This document shows positions 42,415 through 53,705 of a stretch of DNA of 64,000 nucleotides, piece by piece. The position numbers and the translations under genes are program-made. This DNA is from Mortierella alpina (taxonomy: Eukaryota; Mortierellomycota; Mortierellomycetes; Mortierellales; Mortierellaceae): the NCBI GenBank assembly GCA_029449245.1, contig JANATF010000019.1, positions 372,001 to 436,000 of the forward strand, given 5' to 3'. The number at the start of each line of letters is the position of its first letter. Within the stretch, counting starts at the first letter, position 1. A model generated the notes under the pieces. That model searched no databases and was not told where the DNA came from. It worked only from the letters and a program-made list of their open reading frames with translations.

Positions 42415-45400
42415 GAGTGGTGGTGGTGGTGGGACGAAAGTGATACAGGTGGTATAGGACGAGTGGAAAGTATGGGAGGTGAAGAAGACGGGAGTGAATA
42501 CCGAGCTGTCCGGATGAGAGGGGACGGACGTGAAGAAAAGAGAGGTTGAAAACAGAGCACCTCAGCGGAGAGAGCGTATGGGATTTTTATCGAGGGGTGA
42601 TTGGCGACAAGGAGCAGACAGCAAAGGAAAAAAAAAATAGATACAGGGGGTCAACACAGACCTTTTTATAATCACGACCAAACATGCGGATGGTATCTGG
42701 ATCCGCTCATGGAGGTGAAATCGTCTACTGCGATGGCGATCGAGTGGTCTCTGACTTTGAAGAACAGCCATGGGGTTCATTAGTAACGATGGGTACCGAG
42801 TGGCGCTGGTGATATGAGATCAAGCATCGAGGACAGCTGGGCTTTGATTTCCATCGATAGCAGTAGTGAGAACTTGTTGTAATGTCCGGACCAGGAATGA
42901 AGGTTAGGATGTGGTCCTCATCGAGTAGGGATAGAGTACAGCAGTGTATTAAAGTGCTGTTCGATAGCTCACAACCAACGAGCGAGTCCAAATCCGACGT
43001 GCTTTGCGATGATGAATTCGTCAGAGGAAATTGCGCATGCAGTCTTGCCAGCCTCGCCCTCCAACATGTCTTGATATGGGGAGTCAGGCACCCTTGTGTC
43101 CTCAATGCCCACACCTTATTTGTTCCCCATGCGCGATCACTTCTCGGACCAAAGTACGAAGCAGTACAACAGTATATGCACTTTACCCTGTCGCCTTCGG
43201 CGTTTTCGATCTTTTGGCCATTTCCCTGGTCGTACGCGTTGCCTTTGCGGTTTGTTTGCATGTTAGTGTTGTGGAATAGACGTGGACACTGTGCCTGTGA
43301 TACTAAGGCACCTTTTGTTGTGCTGAGGGGACGCGGCCAATGAGCGCTGTCAGAAACCTAGTTTTTTCCCAACAGTGCACTCGAGAAAAAAATAAGATAC
43401 ATGTTGCTTTGTGTTTGCAGCAGTGGGAGAGGGTGCAGACGGCATCTGTTGCATTTTTGGCACATGGCGATATCTGACAGGGGTACCGTTTTCTCTTTCT
43501 TCGATTATTGATCCTCAACACTCTCTGCAGATAGAGGCAATGCATGTTCGAAATGGCGTCAATTGTATCATTCTTCTTCTCTCCACGAATAATGTCCGAG
43601 AGAGCTGTGAATGAAAGAGTTGGTCTGCGAGCGTTCGAAGTTGGTTGCGCGGGTGCACAAAGAGCCCAGAATTGTATCAGTTGTCGTCAAAGGAAAAGGC
43701 CCTCCGCTTCATGCCTTGCCCACCTATAACGTGTTGATCTATCGAGCCATTATCTGTCTCGAGGGAGCTGCGTGGGATCAGCCGCACGAATAGCTGCTTT
43801 TTTGTTTCCGACACTAACACAATGTGCCGACAAAATATTGAAGAGTGGAGTCTTCGCGTGCAGGTGCCGACGCAAACAAAGAAAAGGCGCCCGAAATGTA
43901 AAAAAAAAAGCGTTGCTGATACATAGTGAAGAGTGGCAACGAGACAAGATAGACAGAGTGCCTTGGAACATCATACCCGCATATGGGCACTCGTTTCTCT
44001 AAGGATGTGCTAGTTTTACAACTTTCTCCCACACAAAGACTGATAACATCCCGTCGCGCGATGGCGTCTTTTCGCCATATTTTCATTGCACGCGCCTTGT
44101 GCCTGACGAAAGTAAGGTTGACAATTCTCCGCTGCCGCGCACGCACGTTTGTAATTGTACTGCAATCCCTGCCGGACTTGGCTTTAGAGTTCAGATAACA
44201 CTGGAGAGTGTTCCGTTGCTTTTTTAATAATGGAAGGAATCGAACGAGGGATATTTTTTTTTGAGGCCGATTCCTCATCTTTTCGCGGCTGAGGTCGTCT
44301 ATCCATCCGGAGAAAGAGGGTGCTTTATAATCCATTCAGCATCACCCCGCATAGCCCATATTGATACCTCTCTGGAAGGACAAGAAGTTGCTACAAAAAC
44401 CAATTGCTCCTCTAATCGCATCATTCACTCTCATAACAACACCGAGGCACGAAAAAGACATGAACCACTTATTTCTAACACGAATACTCTACAGTTGACG
44501 ACAGCGCATTGCTAATGCTAACAGCAACATTAGGCCCATTGTAAAAGACCGCCTTTGAGAACAACCTTTGTCGCCTGCTTCTCATCTTTTGCTCTGCTGA
44601 TACTGCCCGACCCCCAGTCGTCAAGGTGGTCCTGCACCGCGTATGACTGATTGTGGGTTGAAGATCTGCTGCAGATCAGTCTCGACCGATTGCATCTGCT
44701 AGTGCACAAAGTGCGGTATGTCCTGCTGTGCACCTCGATCCACTGCGCGTTATCACACCCTGACGCTGTCGTGCCTCATGTGTTCGCTGTGCGTACTGAC
44801 TCGTAATCTCAACGGGTTGTCATCTGGCTTGCTCCTGGGTATCCGTTTTCTCTCAAGGGTGGTCTGGTCTTTGATCAGACGTAGACGCAGCCGCAGCCCC
44901 TTGCCCGCCCTGGCCTAGCGGAGACTGCTGTGGCGAAGGGCGTTGGCAAGGTTAAGCTGGTGCTGTGCTGGCTGTTGTAGTCGTTCAACTGGTGTTTCGA
45001 AACTGCGTGGGTATAGAGGGAGTGAAAGTAGCGCAGAAATGTCGTTCTGCCAATCTGCGATTCTCCTTGGCGTAGAGTAACGGGCGCGGGCACGGACGTG
45101 AGCGTGCGGTGTGGGCAATTGCTTGTAGATGCTGTCGACAGGAGGTGACCGCTAACTCTATCAGGTCAAGAACCCGGACGGCACCTGTGAATGGAGGGGA
45201 AGCATTGTGTGTAGGGTGGACTTTGGTCTGTAAGTGGGCGAATGTAGAAGGAGCTCGAAAGAAGGCAAACAAGAAAAAAAAAAGAGACGAAGCCAGAGGA
45301 GGGGCAGGTTGGACCACAAGATGGTAGAGTCACCCCAAGAAGTGACAGTTGTGGAGATGCGGGATGGGACACAGTGAACACCGACAACAACGGTGAGCGA

Positions 45401-45449
45401 AGGTGGAGATGGAGTGGAGGATCAACAGGATTAATGGCGAAGGAAGCTG
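42415..45449. other. About 3 kb without a convincing gene
   Basis: The first part is the OPT promoter/leader. Open frames of 100-180 codons on both strands (for example 42725-43261 minus and 42882-43343 plus) overlap each other and show no domain, and none forms a multi-exon gene I can support. A 42-codon frame at 42684-42812 (plus) has protein-like composition (HGGEIVYCDGDRVVSDFEEQ) and may be a gene relic. No tRNA, strong repeat or mobile element was seen here. Confidence 0.5.
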
Positions 45450-45519
45450 TGGACCCAGTGGGAATTGAACTTTGATCTCTGAAAACCTTTATTACCGAGC
45501 ACATTATCCACTAATTCCA
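45450..45519 (-). pseudogene. Degenerate tRNA-like sequence
   Basis: On the minus strand it starts TGGAATTAGTGGATAATG and ends GTTCAATTCCCACTGGGTCCA in the expected tRNA spacing (70 nt), with a mostly paired acceptor stem and a box B-like GTTCAATTCCC. The 5' half of the T stem no longer pairs and the anticodon arm is not clear. It points away from the adjacent tRNA-Arg locus, so the two were probably a divergent tRNA pair. A deleted relic of the same sequence lies at locus 1 (about 37415-37435). Confidence 0.45.
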
Positions 45520-45643
45520 GACGATATATCGTTAATTCCTATCAACCCTCTCTTATTGACTGAAATATCTGTAATTGACGATACTAAAGAGTCAATAGTT
45601 TATGTAGCACTGAAATCTAGGGACTTTCATCTAGCAAGAAAAT
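45520..45643. repeat. Upstream flank of tRNA-Arg locus 2, inverted homologue of 37314-37425
   Basis: Ends CATCTAGCAAGAAAAT directly before the 24-bp tRNA fragment. Its reverse complement matches the flank of locus 1 with several substitutions, more divergence than between the retrotransposon copies, so the tRNA locus was duplicated before the elements inserted. Confidence 0.85.
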
Positions 45644-45667
45644 GGTCTGCTGGCCCAATGGAAAGGC
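45644..45667 (+). repeat. 24-bp tRNA-Arg target duplication at the 5' end of array 2
   Basis: First 24 nt of tRNA-Arg, between the natural flank and truncated copy E. Confidence 0.95.
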
Positions 45668-46263
45668 CCCGCCACAGACGACCCACAGACCCGCCGGCCA
45701 TGGACCTCTGACTCAAGTGCCTCAAGACCGAGCGGCCTCACCCTCCCCACACTTATGCATCCGGACCTGGCACCTCCGATGGCGATGTGTGGGTGCCCAC
45801 AGACCATGAGGGTCCCGGCCGACACCTCTGTCGCCGAAGAGCAGCTGCCTGCCCCCAGCTGCTTACCAGGATCACTCCCTTGACTCCTGTAGAGCAGCCC
45901 TGCCCCCCTGAGGGCTGCTGACCCAGACCTTTTTGCCGTTTTTTTTACTACCCTCCCACACACGGGAGGGCCCCGAGTGTGCTCCCTGACACTCCACCCG
46001 CAATCTGTGCTCCCTGAGATTGCTTGTACTATACAAACACATACCCGCTCTATTTTTCCGTCTGGTCCTACCCTGCCTCACCGCAGCGGCTCGGGGGCCA
46101 GCTGTTCTTCCTGGTTTTTGGTCTGGGTCATTTTGACTTGCGGCTTCTTGAGGTTTCCACCTTTCACCCTACATAGCATATGAACTTTTTTTCACTGCCA
46201 GGAGGGACACCCCCACCCGTGGGAAAGTCCCGACCTAAAATAAAGCACCTCATCATATGGTGA
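45668..46263 (+). mobile_element. 5'-truncated retrotransposon copy E (596 bp)
   Basis: Only the 3'-terminal noncoding region of the element is present, from CCCGCCACAGACGAC to the canonical end ATATGGTGA. It is flanked on both sides by the 24-bp tRNA fragment, as expected for an insertion in which reverse transcription stopped early. It has the hairpin variant CACACGGGAGGG, shared with copy A. Confidence 0.9.
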
Positions 46264-46287
46264 GGTCTGCTGGCCCAATGGAAAGGC
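46264..46287 (+). repeat. 24-bp tRNA-Arg target duplication between copies E and F
   Basis: First 24 nt of tRNA-Arg. Confidence 0.95.
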
Positions 46288-46530
46288 GGCGCCACCTGGA
46301 CTAGCGGGAGAGGACAAGGGCGACAACTCTGGCGACGGACTGGCAACGGCCTGACTGAGCTCGAACCCACCTTCGTCCGAGTCCTGAACGAACGTGGTAT
46401 CGCGCCCTCCAGCTGGACTACCGGCAGGACTCAGCGGCTCCAACAGTGGTGACTGCTGGCGCGAGTCAGGACCGCTGGACCTCCTGCGGAGGGGCCTCAA
46501 ACTGGGTGAAAGAATGGTTCTGGAGGTCAT
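46288..46530 (-). pseudogene. ORF3 fragment, N-terminal ~81 codons (copy F)
   Basis: Starts at ATG 46530 and stays in frame to the truncation point after SPASPGGA, before the PPTY motif and coiled coil. The open frame then runs on into the tRNA fragment and copy E. It has Pro21 as in copy A and a Glu42Gly change. Confidence 0.8.
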
Positions 46531-47580
46531 GGTGTTTTTCGTGATGGAGTGGTTGGGGACAATGGTGATGGTGAATTGAGGAAAAGGAATGGCGAAAAGG
46601 AATGGCGGACGCAATGGAGTGAATTTATGCTCTCCATTTCGAATGTCGTGGAAGGAGTCAGCGTGGAGAGGAAATGGCGTGATGGTGGAGAGGCAAGGTG
46701 GACCAATGGGAGATCTTGTCGTCGCCATCCTCTTTCTTTTTTTCCTCTCTCTTTGGGCATGCACTCTGACGTACAGTCCTCCATTCACTTTCTCTTATTT
46801 TTCCTTTCTTTTTTTTTTTCTCCTCTCCCTCCTTGTCCCATCTACCGCTGCATCTTCTCTCCCCCTCACCGTCAGCGCCCTCCCACCATCAGCTCTTCTA
46901 CCCAACCCCCCTATACACCCACACACACCCACACACACTCACACAACAACAACCAACTACCATTAGCGCGAGCCCATAGGACCCGCCACAGACGACTCAC
47001 AGACCCGCCGGCCATGGACCTCTGACTCAAGTGCCTCAAGACCGAGCGGCCTCACCCTCCCCACACTTATGCATCCGGACCTGGCACCTCCGATGGCGAT
47101 GTGTGGGTGCCCACAGACCATGAGGGTCCCGGCCGACACCTCTGTCGCCGAAGAGCAGCTGCCTGCCCCCAGCTGCTTACCAGGATCACTCCCTTGACTC
47201 CTGTAGAGCAGCCCTGCCCCCCTGAGGGCTGCTGACCCAGACCTTTTTGCCATTTTTTTTTTTACTACCCTCCCACATACGGGAGGGCCCCGAGTGTGCT
47301 CCCTGACACTCCACCCGCAATCTGTGCTCCCTGAGATTGCTTGTACTATACAAACACATACCCGCTCTATTTTTCCGTCTGGTCCTACCCTGCCTCACCG
47401 CAGCGGCTCGGGGGCCAGCTGTTCTTCCTGGTTTTTGGTCTGGGTCATTTTGACTTGCGGCTTCTTGAGGTTTCCACCTTTCACCCTACATAGCATATGA
47501 ACTTTTTTTCACTGCCAGGAGGGACACCCCCACCCGTGGGAAAGTCCCGACCTAAAATAAAGCACCTCATCATATGGTGA
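46288..47580 (+). mobile_element. 5'-truncated retrotransposon copy F (1293 bp)
   Basis: Starts inside antisense ORF3 (GGCGCCACCTGGACTAG) and runs to the canonical 3' end, flanked by tRNA fragments. It carries the leader region and N-terminal part of ORF3 but nothing of ORF1 or ORF2. Confidence 0.9.
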
Positions 47581-47604
47581 GGTCTGCTGGCCCAATGGAA
47601 AGGC
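47581..47604 (+). repeat. 24-bp tRNA-Arg target duplication between copies F and C
   Basis: First 24 nt of tRNA-Arg; its last bases GGAAAGG form an inverted repeat with CCTTTCC at the start of copy C. Confidence 0.95.
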
Positions 47605-47750
47605 ACCTTTCCCTCTTACCTCCTTCGTACCCCTACCCTGGAGGCCCCCTTGTTTTGAATAAACCATAAACACAGCCCCACAGCAAAACATCGGCCACGC
47701 GAGCGACGGGTATCAGCGCACTCCCCTTACCCTCCCCCACCTTTTCCATC

Positions 47751-49502
47751 ATGGAAGAGACAGTCAATACCTCCCCCCTGCCCACCTCTGCTGCGCCCAA
47801 AGCGCGAAATGAGGTGGATTCCCCTGAATCTCACCAACCATCGCAAAAAGACAAACAACAATCCGATCCTACCCCCGCCTTAAACAGTCCCAAATCGTTT
47901 GCTGATGCTGCACGTCCCATCCTGTCCAAGGAGAAGGTGCGAGCAGCATGGGGCCAGCTCCGAGCTGGGAGAGAGCGTCGAGAGGAGGTCGTGCAGGACC
48001 GACCCATCTCTGTCGCCTTTTCTCGCCACCAACTGGATGGCCTTTTTGCAGTACCCTACGACAAGGATCGCCACATGGTGACGGATGTAGTCAGTGCCAT
48101 TCTCACCGCCTTCGCCTATGTCCCCGCCATCGACTCAGACATCCCTGGAGTGTGTTACTTTGTGCTCCCCAAAACCGACACCTCCCTCACCCCCGATACA
48201 GTCATTCAGAGCAAAGGAGGACCATTGGAGATCGTCCCGGCGGTCTGGTCCCTCGGCTCAAGGATCCGCATCCGTGTAGACCAGATGGATCTGGGCGTCA
48301 TGGATCGCAGAAAAGAGGTTTTGGACTCTATCTTTGGGGACTACGGCAAAATCGTTCACATTAACAATCACTACTACAAGGGCACCAGGACCCTTATGAC
48401 CTCCTTTGACTTTGTTCTTGAGATCCCTCAGGGGGCTCCTGGCGATCTCATGATCCCGAGAGTCATCCCTGTCAGAGGGAGCAATGTTCTATTCATTTGG
48501 AACTCACCCCCCTTTTGCTTCCGCTGCGGCCTAGAGGGCCACACGAAAGCTCTGTGCCCATGCCCCTCAGACTTTCAGCTGTTCCATGCCCCCTTGGTTG
48601 ACCATCCCATCATGGCGCGAGCCTTCCCAGACATTAAGGCACCTCCTCGTGAGACCCCCAAAACGACGGCGGCACCAGCCTCTGTGGCTGCCAAGAACAA
48701 GCCCTCTGGGGACACCTGGACTGTGGTTGGTCCCAGTCAGCAAAGCGGTAAGAAGAGGGGACGCCGGGCGCTTGCGCCAATCTCTTCCTTGGATGGAGTC
48801 ACAACGTCGGCATCAGACAGTGACACGCCCAGACCATCCAGGAAGCAGTCGGCCCCTCGCAATCAGTCCAAGGAAAGTGCCACTGCCATTTTACCTTCTC
48901 TATCAGACCCCGTCTCTGCCTCTGCCCTCGTGAAGACTGCACCCACAGTTGAGACTGAAGCACATGCCTCTGCCCCCTCAACTTGTGTAGAGCCCCAGCC
49001 TGAGGTGCCGGCTCCTGAGCCCACCTCCGGGACCTCGGTCTCGCCCTCGGTGGCAGACCAGGTGCCCACGCCCCTGGCCTCAGATGATGCCTCTGAGACA
49101 GCGGAGCAAGATGTTGCCATGCCCACTGCGGCCCCAGACACCCCAGAAACACCCCTCCACCATCCTGTAGAGCCCTGCCCTGCACACACAGTGCCAGACA
49201 CCCCTATCCCAGTGATCATCATTAGCGAGGAACCAGGATCCACGGACGACGTCAATATGACCACCAAACAGGACGGCATGCGAGCCAAACTCGCTGACAA
49301 GAAGGCCTCTCGGGAGTCCAAAATCATGGCCAGGAAGGGCCTCGACGGCATATTTGACCCGGCCTCCGTCCTGGTTGGTAAGAAGAGTAAGGCCAAGGAG
49401 AAGTCCTCGGCCAAGGCCTCTACCAGAGCTTCTGGGCCCACGGTGGATAGCATGGGCATCCCCGTTGTGGTGGCCGCTGACCACGCCACGCCTTCAGGGT
49501 AA
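47751..49502 (+). CDS. ORF1, Gag-like protein (copy C)
   Basis: Intact 583-aa protein with CCHC knuckle at 256-269, preceded by a 146-bp leader. Diagnostic changes against copies A and B are Pro for Ser in SLTPDT, Ser for Pro in VSASALV and Cys for Tyr in VEPCPAH; copy D shares all three. Confidence 0.9.
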   Translation: MEETVNTSPLPTSAAPKARNEVDSPESHQPSQKDKQQSDPTPALNSPKSFADAARPILSKEKVRAAWGQLRAGRERREEVVQDRPISVAFSRHQLDGLFAVPYDKDRHMVTDVVSAILTAFAYVPAIDSDIPGVCYFVLPKTDTSLTPDTVIQSKGGPLEIVPAVWSLGSRIRIRVDQMDLGVMDRRKEVLDSIFGDYGKIVHINNHYYKGTRTLMTSFDFVLEIPQGAPGDLMIPRVIPVRGSNVLFIWNSPPFCFRCGLEGHTKALCPCPSDFQLFHAPLVDHPIMARAFPDIKAPPRETPKTTAAPASVAAKNKPSGDTWTVVGPSQQSGKKRGRRALAPISSLDGVTTSASDSDTPRPSRKQSAPRNQSKESATAILPSLSDPVSASALVKTAPTVETEAHASAPSTCVEPQPEVPAPEPTSGTSVSPSVADQVPTPLASDDASETAEQDVAMPTAAPDTPETPLHHPVEPCPAHTVPDTPIPVIIISEEPGSTDDVNMTTKQDGMRAKLADKKASRESKIMARKGLDGIFDPASVLVGKKSKAKEKSSAKASTRASGPTVDSMGIPVVVAADHATPSG

Positions 49503-49629
49503 ATCCCAGGGGGGGCTGGCCGAGACATCCCTCAGTGTATAATACCCAGACATTGTACACTCACATCTCTCTTGAGCGCCTCGCCCCCCCTCCCCTTCTT
49601 TCTTCTTCCCCTCTCTACCTTGTTCCCCA

Positions 49630-52600
49630 ATGATTGAGTACAACAACTTGAGAGTATGCACATTGAACGTCCGATCGATCGTGCGTGAGGCTATGAGGAG
49701 ATCCTTCTTCTCTTGGCTAAGGACCCAAAAACAATACGACATTATCGCCCTACAGGAGACTGTGATGAACCCAGGACCCAACGACAACGAGGCGGCTCGA
49801 CAGGCAAAGTGGGCAAGGGAATGGAAGGGACCTATCGTCTTCTCCAAACACTGTGCCACCCTCTGCAACAACAGCCGTCTCTCTCTACACAACCCCCAAC
49901 AATACCTCGAAGGAAGGCTACTAACGGTCGAGGTGGTTTGCGACAACAAGCTTGACGAGAAGCTCTGCATTGCCAACGTGTATGCACCATCCAACAACGG
50001 TTGTAGTCAAGACAACTTCACGCCCGAGACCTTCCTCCAACAACTACCATACACCGCCCTCAACAACTACGACCATAAGCTCATTCTGGGCGACTTCAAC
50101 GTGGTCGCTAACCCTCGCCTTGATCAAAACCCACCAGGCAGGCTCCGCACTGTCGCACGCTGGACCCTATTCAGCGAGGCATTTTCCCGCCTTGACGTCG
50201 TGGACATCGCTCCGGAGGCACCTGTGGACGAGAATGGCAAGGTGACTGATAACCACTTCACTCATGAGTACAGACGAAACAACAGCCTTCGTATGTCGCG
50301 CATCGATTATATCACTGTTTCCTCCCCTCTCCGGGATAGGGTAGCTTACTACCAGGTCTCCTCGGCTCCGTTTGTCAACTCGGACCACAGACTGGTCTCC
50401 GCGGTGATTAACTCGACTACACGACCCCGCAAACCCAAGGCCGCTCCGTCTCTTGACATTCGGATCCTCTCTGACCAGAGCTTCCGCGCTCAGATCCGCC
50501 AAACCTTGGAAAAATGCCAGCAAACTAGGACCACTCGCCCTGAATTATACCCCTCACCGGGCCACTTTTGGGACGAGTGCAAAGATAAGTTCCTACTGCT
50601 GGGTCAACAGTTTCGCAACAAACAACGCTCTGCTGCCACGAGAAAGCGTGTCCTCCTCCAGAAGACTCTGAAGGAGGCGGACATACTCCTCAACCAAAAC
50701 CCGAACTCGTCTGAAGCCCTTTGTCATCGTCTGGATGCTCTTGCTGAACTAGAACGCCTGGAGGCTGACGCGATGCAACACACGGCTACTTTGGCCAAGG
50801 TCCGTTGGCTGGAGGAAGGCGAGAAGGCCTCACCCTTCTTTACCGACAACCTCAAGCGAGAGCGCCAGAGGAAGGACATCAAAGCACTAAAGTCTAGTTC
50901 AGGAGTCAGCACCCAAGTCCCGGAGGAGATGGACTCGATTGCTCGCCAGTTTTACACCCAACTATACGCGTCTCAACCAACGGATACCACCGCACAAGAC
51001 ACGCTCCTGGAGTGCGTGGAGAGGAAGATCCTACCGGACTGCAGTGCCATCCTGGATGAAGATCTGACATTGCAGGAGATTAAAAAATCAATCGACTCTA
51101 TGGACCTTCGCTCTTCACCAGGATCGGACGGCCTCCCCTATGAATTTTACAAAACTTTCAAACATGACGTTGCCCCTATCCTTCTGGAGATGTTCAACTC
51201 GATCACGGACACTGACGGCGCACATCCAACCTCGCACGGGATCGCCCTCACAACTCTGATCCACAAAAAAGCCTGCAAGGAGGAGATGAAAAACTACCGA
51301 CCGATCTCACTCACACAGACTGACTACAAGATCTTCACAAAGGCTTTGACGAACAGGATCAACCCAGTCGCCAAAACGGTCATCAAACCGTGGCAGACAG
51401 GCTTCATCCCAGGTAGACAGGGCCATGATAATGTTATGCTTATCGAGCTTCTGTCACAGTACGTCAACGACGGATCCCACGGTGATTACGCGATCCTCTC
51501 ACTGGACCAGGAGAAGGCGTACGATAGAGTGGAGTGGGGGTACCTCTCCAGGGTGTTGGTGACATTTGGATTCGGAGCCAGGATGCGCAATTGGATCCGA
51601 TGCTGCTACACCAATCTGACAGCCAGACTCCTCATCAATGGCCGACAATCAGCTCCCTACCCAGTCGAACGAGGTCTCCGGCAAGGAGACCCTCTTGCAC
51701 CAATCTTATTCAATTTTGTCCTGGAGCCCTTCCTCCTGTACTACCACAGGCACGCGAGTGGCATTAGAGTCGAGGACATGGGCTTCAAAGTCGCAGCCTT
51801 TGCCGATGACACCAATTTGTTTATCCAGCCTGGAGACGAGCAGCACGCACTGCGAGCGATCGAACTTCACGAGAAGGCATCCGGCGCCAAGGTCAACCAG
51901 GACAAAACGGAGGTAATACCACTCACTAGGGGGGCGACGACAACCATTGTCTTCCCGTCCTTTACAGTCAAACCATTCGAGGACCCGTTCACCCACCTGG
52001 GGGTCATCATACAACCCTCAGGGCGTCTTATGGTGCCCATCGAAAAGGCCATTCTGGAGGACCTCAAGTCCACAGTCCAAGCGTGGCACAGGAGGCGCCT
52101 GTCGTTCGCTGGGCGGGTCACGGCCGCCAACACATATCTGTTATCCAAACTCTGGCACGTTGCCCCCTTTTATACGTTCAGCAAAAAGTTTTTCAAGGCA
52201 GTTGACACCATCACAAAGGCCCTCCTCTGGCACGACAAACCAGCTAGGGTCTCGTTGTCATGGTACCGCCTGCCTCGGAAAGACGGGGGCTGGGGCCTCA
52301 TCAACCCTGAGACTCAATGCCAGGCCCTGAAGGCGAAATGGTTAGCGCGATGGAGAACTCAACGCACCCGCTGGAGACGGCTCTTTACGTTGTCGGCCCA
52401 AGGATGCTTTGGCCTCAATGACGTTGATGCTACTGAATCCTTTCTTGCGACTCCCACTATACAGCAGGCCATCGTGGGTGGCCCCATGCACTCCTCGACT
52501 ACAGCACAGGCCACCACAGCCTTCGCCAAACTGGACGTCAAGGACATATCTCCCATGGAAGCGGTCTCACTTGCTAAAAAAAAGAACGCGGACTCGAAGA

Positions 52601-53631
52601 TTGGCGGCCACACTAAATACGGCGACAAATACCTTATATCTGAGTTCACGGTCAGGACGGCTCGGCAGTACCTGGATGAGAAGGCGCTTGAGGCTCACAA
52701 GGCGAGACCTCGACCCTCAAAGCTCTCCCTCCAGGCGCCCATCTTTGCCAACCTACCCCTCCGTGATATCACGCCAGACACAGCAGCCAGGGTCGAACTG
52801 GACTTGAGGACAGCGCGCGCGATGGCGGCTACAAATGACCCCACCATTGACCCAGTCCCAACACCCAAGGACATCGCTGAAGCACAGAAGGCAGCCGAGA
52901 TCTCACTACCCGATGCCCAGTGGACAGTCTTTTTCTCTCGCCTCCACTGCCGTCAACGTCGCACCAATGAGAAGGACTTTCTGTACCTCATTGCTCACCG
53001 CAAGATATACACCCACGGTATCAAGAGCAACTTTGGATACGAAGACTCACCCTCACCTGGTTGTAGGAGATGCAAGATAGACGATCCCGACCTCGACCCA
53101 CCCTTTGAGACCCGTCGCCACGCCTTTCACTCGTGCCCGTCGGTCCTGGTACTCTGGACACAGGCCCTACGATGGCTGCAGCAGTTGCTGCCACAGCAGC
53201 AGCTAAGTGACGATGGTCTTCAATTGATTCTCTGTTGGCCAGCAACCACTGCCCTGCCCACTATCGTCATCCATCTCCACTCGGTCGTAACGCATGCCAT
53301 CTACCGTACTTACTGCAAGTTAGGGGACGGTGAGCCTCTGAGGCCCAACCAACTATCATGGATGGCCCTCGCCGCTTTCCAGTCCCGCGGTCGGCTTGAA
53401 CTCGTCCGAGCACTACACAAGGATCAGCGTGAACGGGAGCGAGTGCCCAGAACTGGCGCCCGACAACCACGAGAACCTCCGGACCCAGATCACCACTACA
53501 AAGTCTTCAAGGCTGAATGGCACCACCCGCCCCACATTGTGGTGTCTGACGATACCATCTCCTTTGGGGACATGTGGGTGCTGCAGGACCAGGAAGCCCT
53601 CTCGGTAGACGACCCTGTCGACCTCGAGTAA
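49630..53631 (+). CDS. ORF2, endonuclease-reverse transcriptase (copy C)
   Basis: Intact 1333-aa protein. APE endonuclease residues LQET (~41), GDFN (154-157) and SDHR (251-254), reverse-transcriptase FADD (724-727) and the C-terminal Cys/His motif (1145-1169) are all present. In contrast to copy A it has Phe in GCFGL, Lys in AKKKN and Asn in AATNDP, as copy B does. Presumably it nicks the tRNA-Arg gene between -1 and +1 on the template strand and primes reverse transcription there. Confidence 0.93.
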   Translation: MIEYNNLRVCTLNVRSIVREAMRRSFFSWLRTQKQYDIIALQETVMNPGPNDNEAARQAKWAREWKGPIVFSKHCATLCNNSRLSLHNPQQYLEGRLLTVEVVCDNKLDEKLCIANVYAPSNNGCSQDNFTPETFLQQLPYTALNNYDHKLILGDFNVVANPRLDQNPPGRLRTVARWTLFSEAFSRLDVVDIAPEAPVDENGKVTDNHFTHEYRRNNSLRMSRIDYITVSSPLRDRVAYYQVSSAPFVNSDHRLVSAVINSTTRPRKPKAAPSLDIRILSDQSFRAQIRQTLEKCQQTRTTRPELYPSPGHFWDECKDKFLLLGQQFRNKQRSAATRKRVLLQKTLKEADILLNQNPNSSEALCHRLDALAELERLEADAMQHTATLAKVRWLEEGEKASPFFTDNLKRERQRKDIKALKSSSGVSTQVPEEMDSIARQFYTQLYASQPTDTTAQDTLLECVERKILPDCSAILDEDLTLQEIKKSIDSMDLRSSPGSDGLPYEFYKTFKHDVAPILLEMFNSITDTDGAHPTSHGIALTTLIHKKACKEEMKNYRPISLTQTDYKIFTKALTNRINPVAKTVIKPWQTGFIPGRQGHDNVMLIELLSQYVNDGSHGDYAILSLDQEKAYDRVEWGYLSRVLVTFGFGARMRNWIRCCYTNLTARLLINGRQSAPYPVERGLRQGDPLAPILFNFVLEPFLLYYHRHASGIRVEDMGFKVAAFADDTNLFIQPGDEQHALRAIELHEKASGAKVNQDKTEVIPLTRGATTTIVFPSFTVKPFEDPFTHLGVIIQPSGRLMVPIEKAILEDLKSTVQAWHRRRLSFAGRVTAANTYLLSKLWHVAPFYTFSKKFFKAVDTITKALLWHDKPARVSLSWYRLPRKDGGWGLINPETQCQALKAKWLARWRTQRTRWRRLFTLSAQGCFGLNDVDATESFLATPTIQQAIVGGPMHSSTTAQATTAFAKLDVKDISPMEAVSLAKKKNADSKIGGHTKYGDKYLISEFTVRTARQYLDEKALEAHKARPRPSKLSLQAPIFANLPLRDITPDTAARVELDLRTARAMAATNDPTIDPVPTPKDIAEAQKAAEISLPDAQWTVFFSRLHCRQRRTNEKDFLYLIAHRKIYTHGIKSNFGYEDSPSPGCRRCKIDDPDLDPPFETRRHAFHSCPSVLVLWTQALRWLQQLLPQQQLSDDGLQLILCWPATTALPTIVIHLHSVVTHAIYRTYCKLGDGEPLRPNQLSWMALAAFQSRGRLELVRALHKDQRERERVPRTGARQPREPPDPDHHYKVFKAEWHHPPHIVVSDDTISFGDMWVLQDQEALSVDDPVDLE

Positions 53632-53705
53632 CTGCTTGGTTTCTGTCGCTATTCACCCTTGTTCTTTGGATTCGTCCTACTCTTTATTTTTATTTTTTAT
53701 TTTTT

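Noticed and set aside
42725-43261. 178-aa minus-strand frame between OPT and array 2
   Set aside because: No domain, poor composition, overlapped by an equally long frame on the other strand, and no splice partners found.
45644-45667. tRNA fragment as the head of a tRNA-derived SINE
   Set aside because: The 24 nt lack box B, are always exactly the start of tRNA-Arg, and flank whole LINE units on both sides; they are target duplications.
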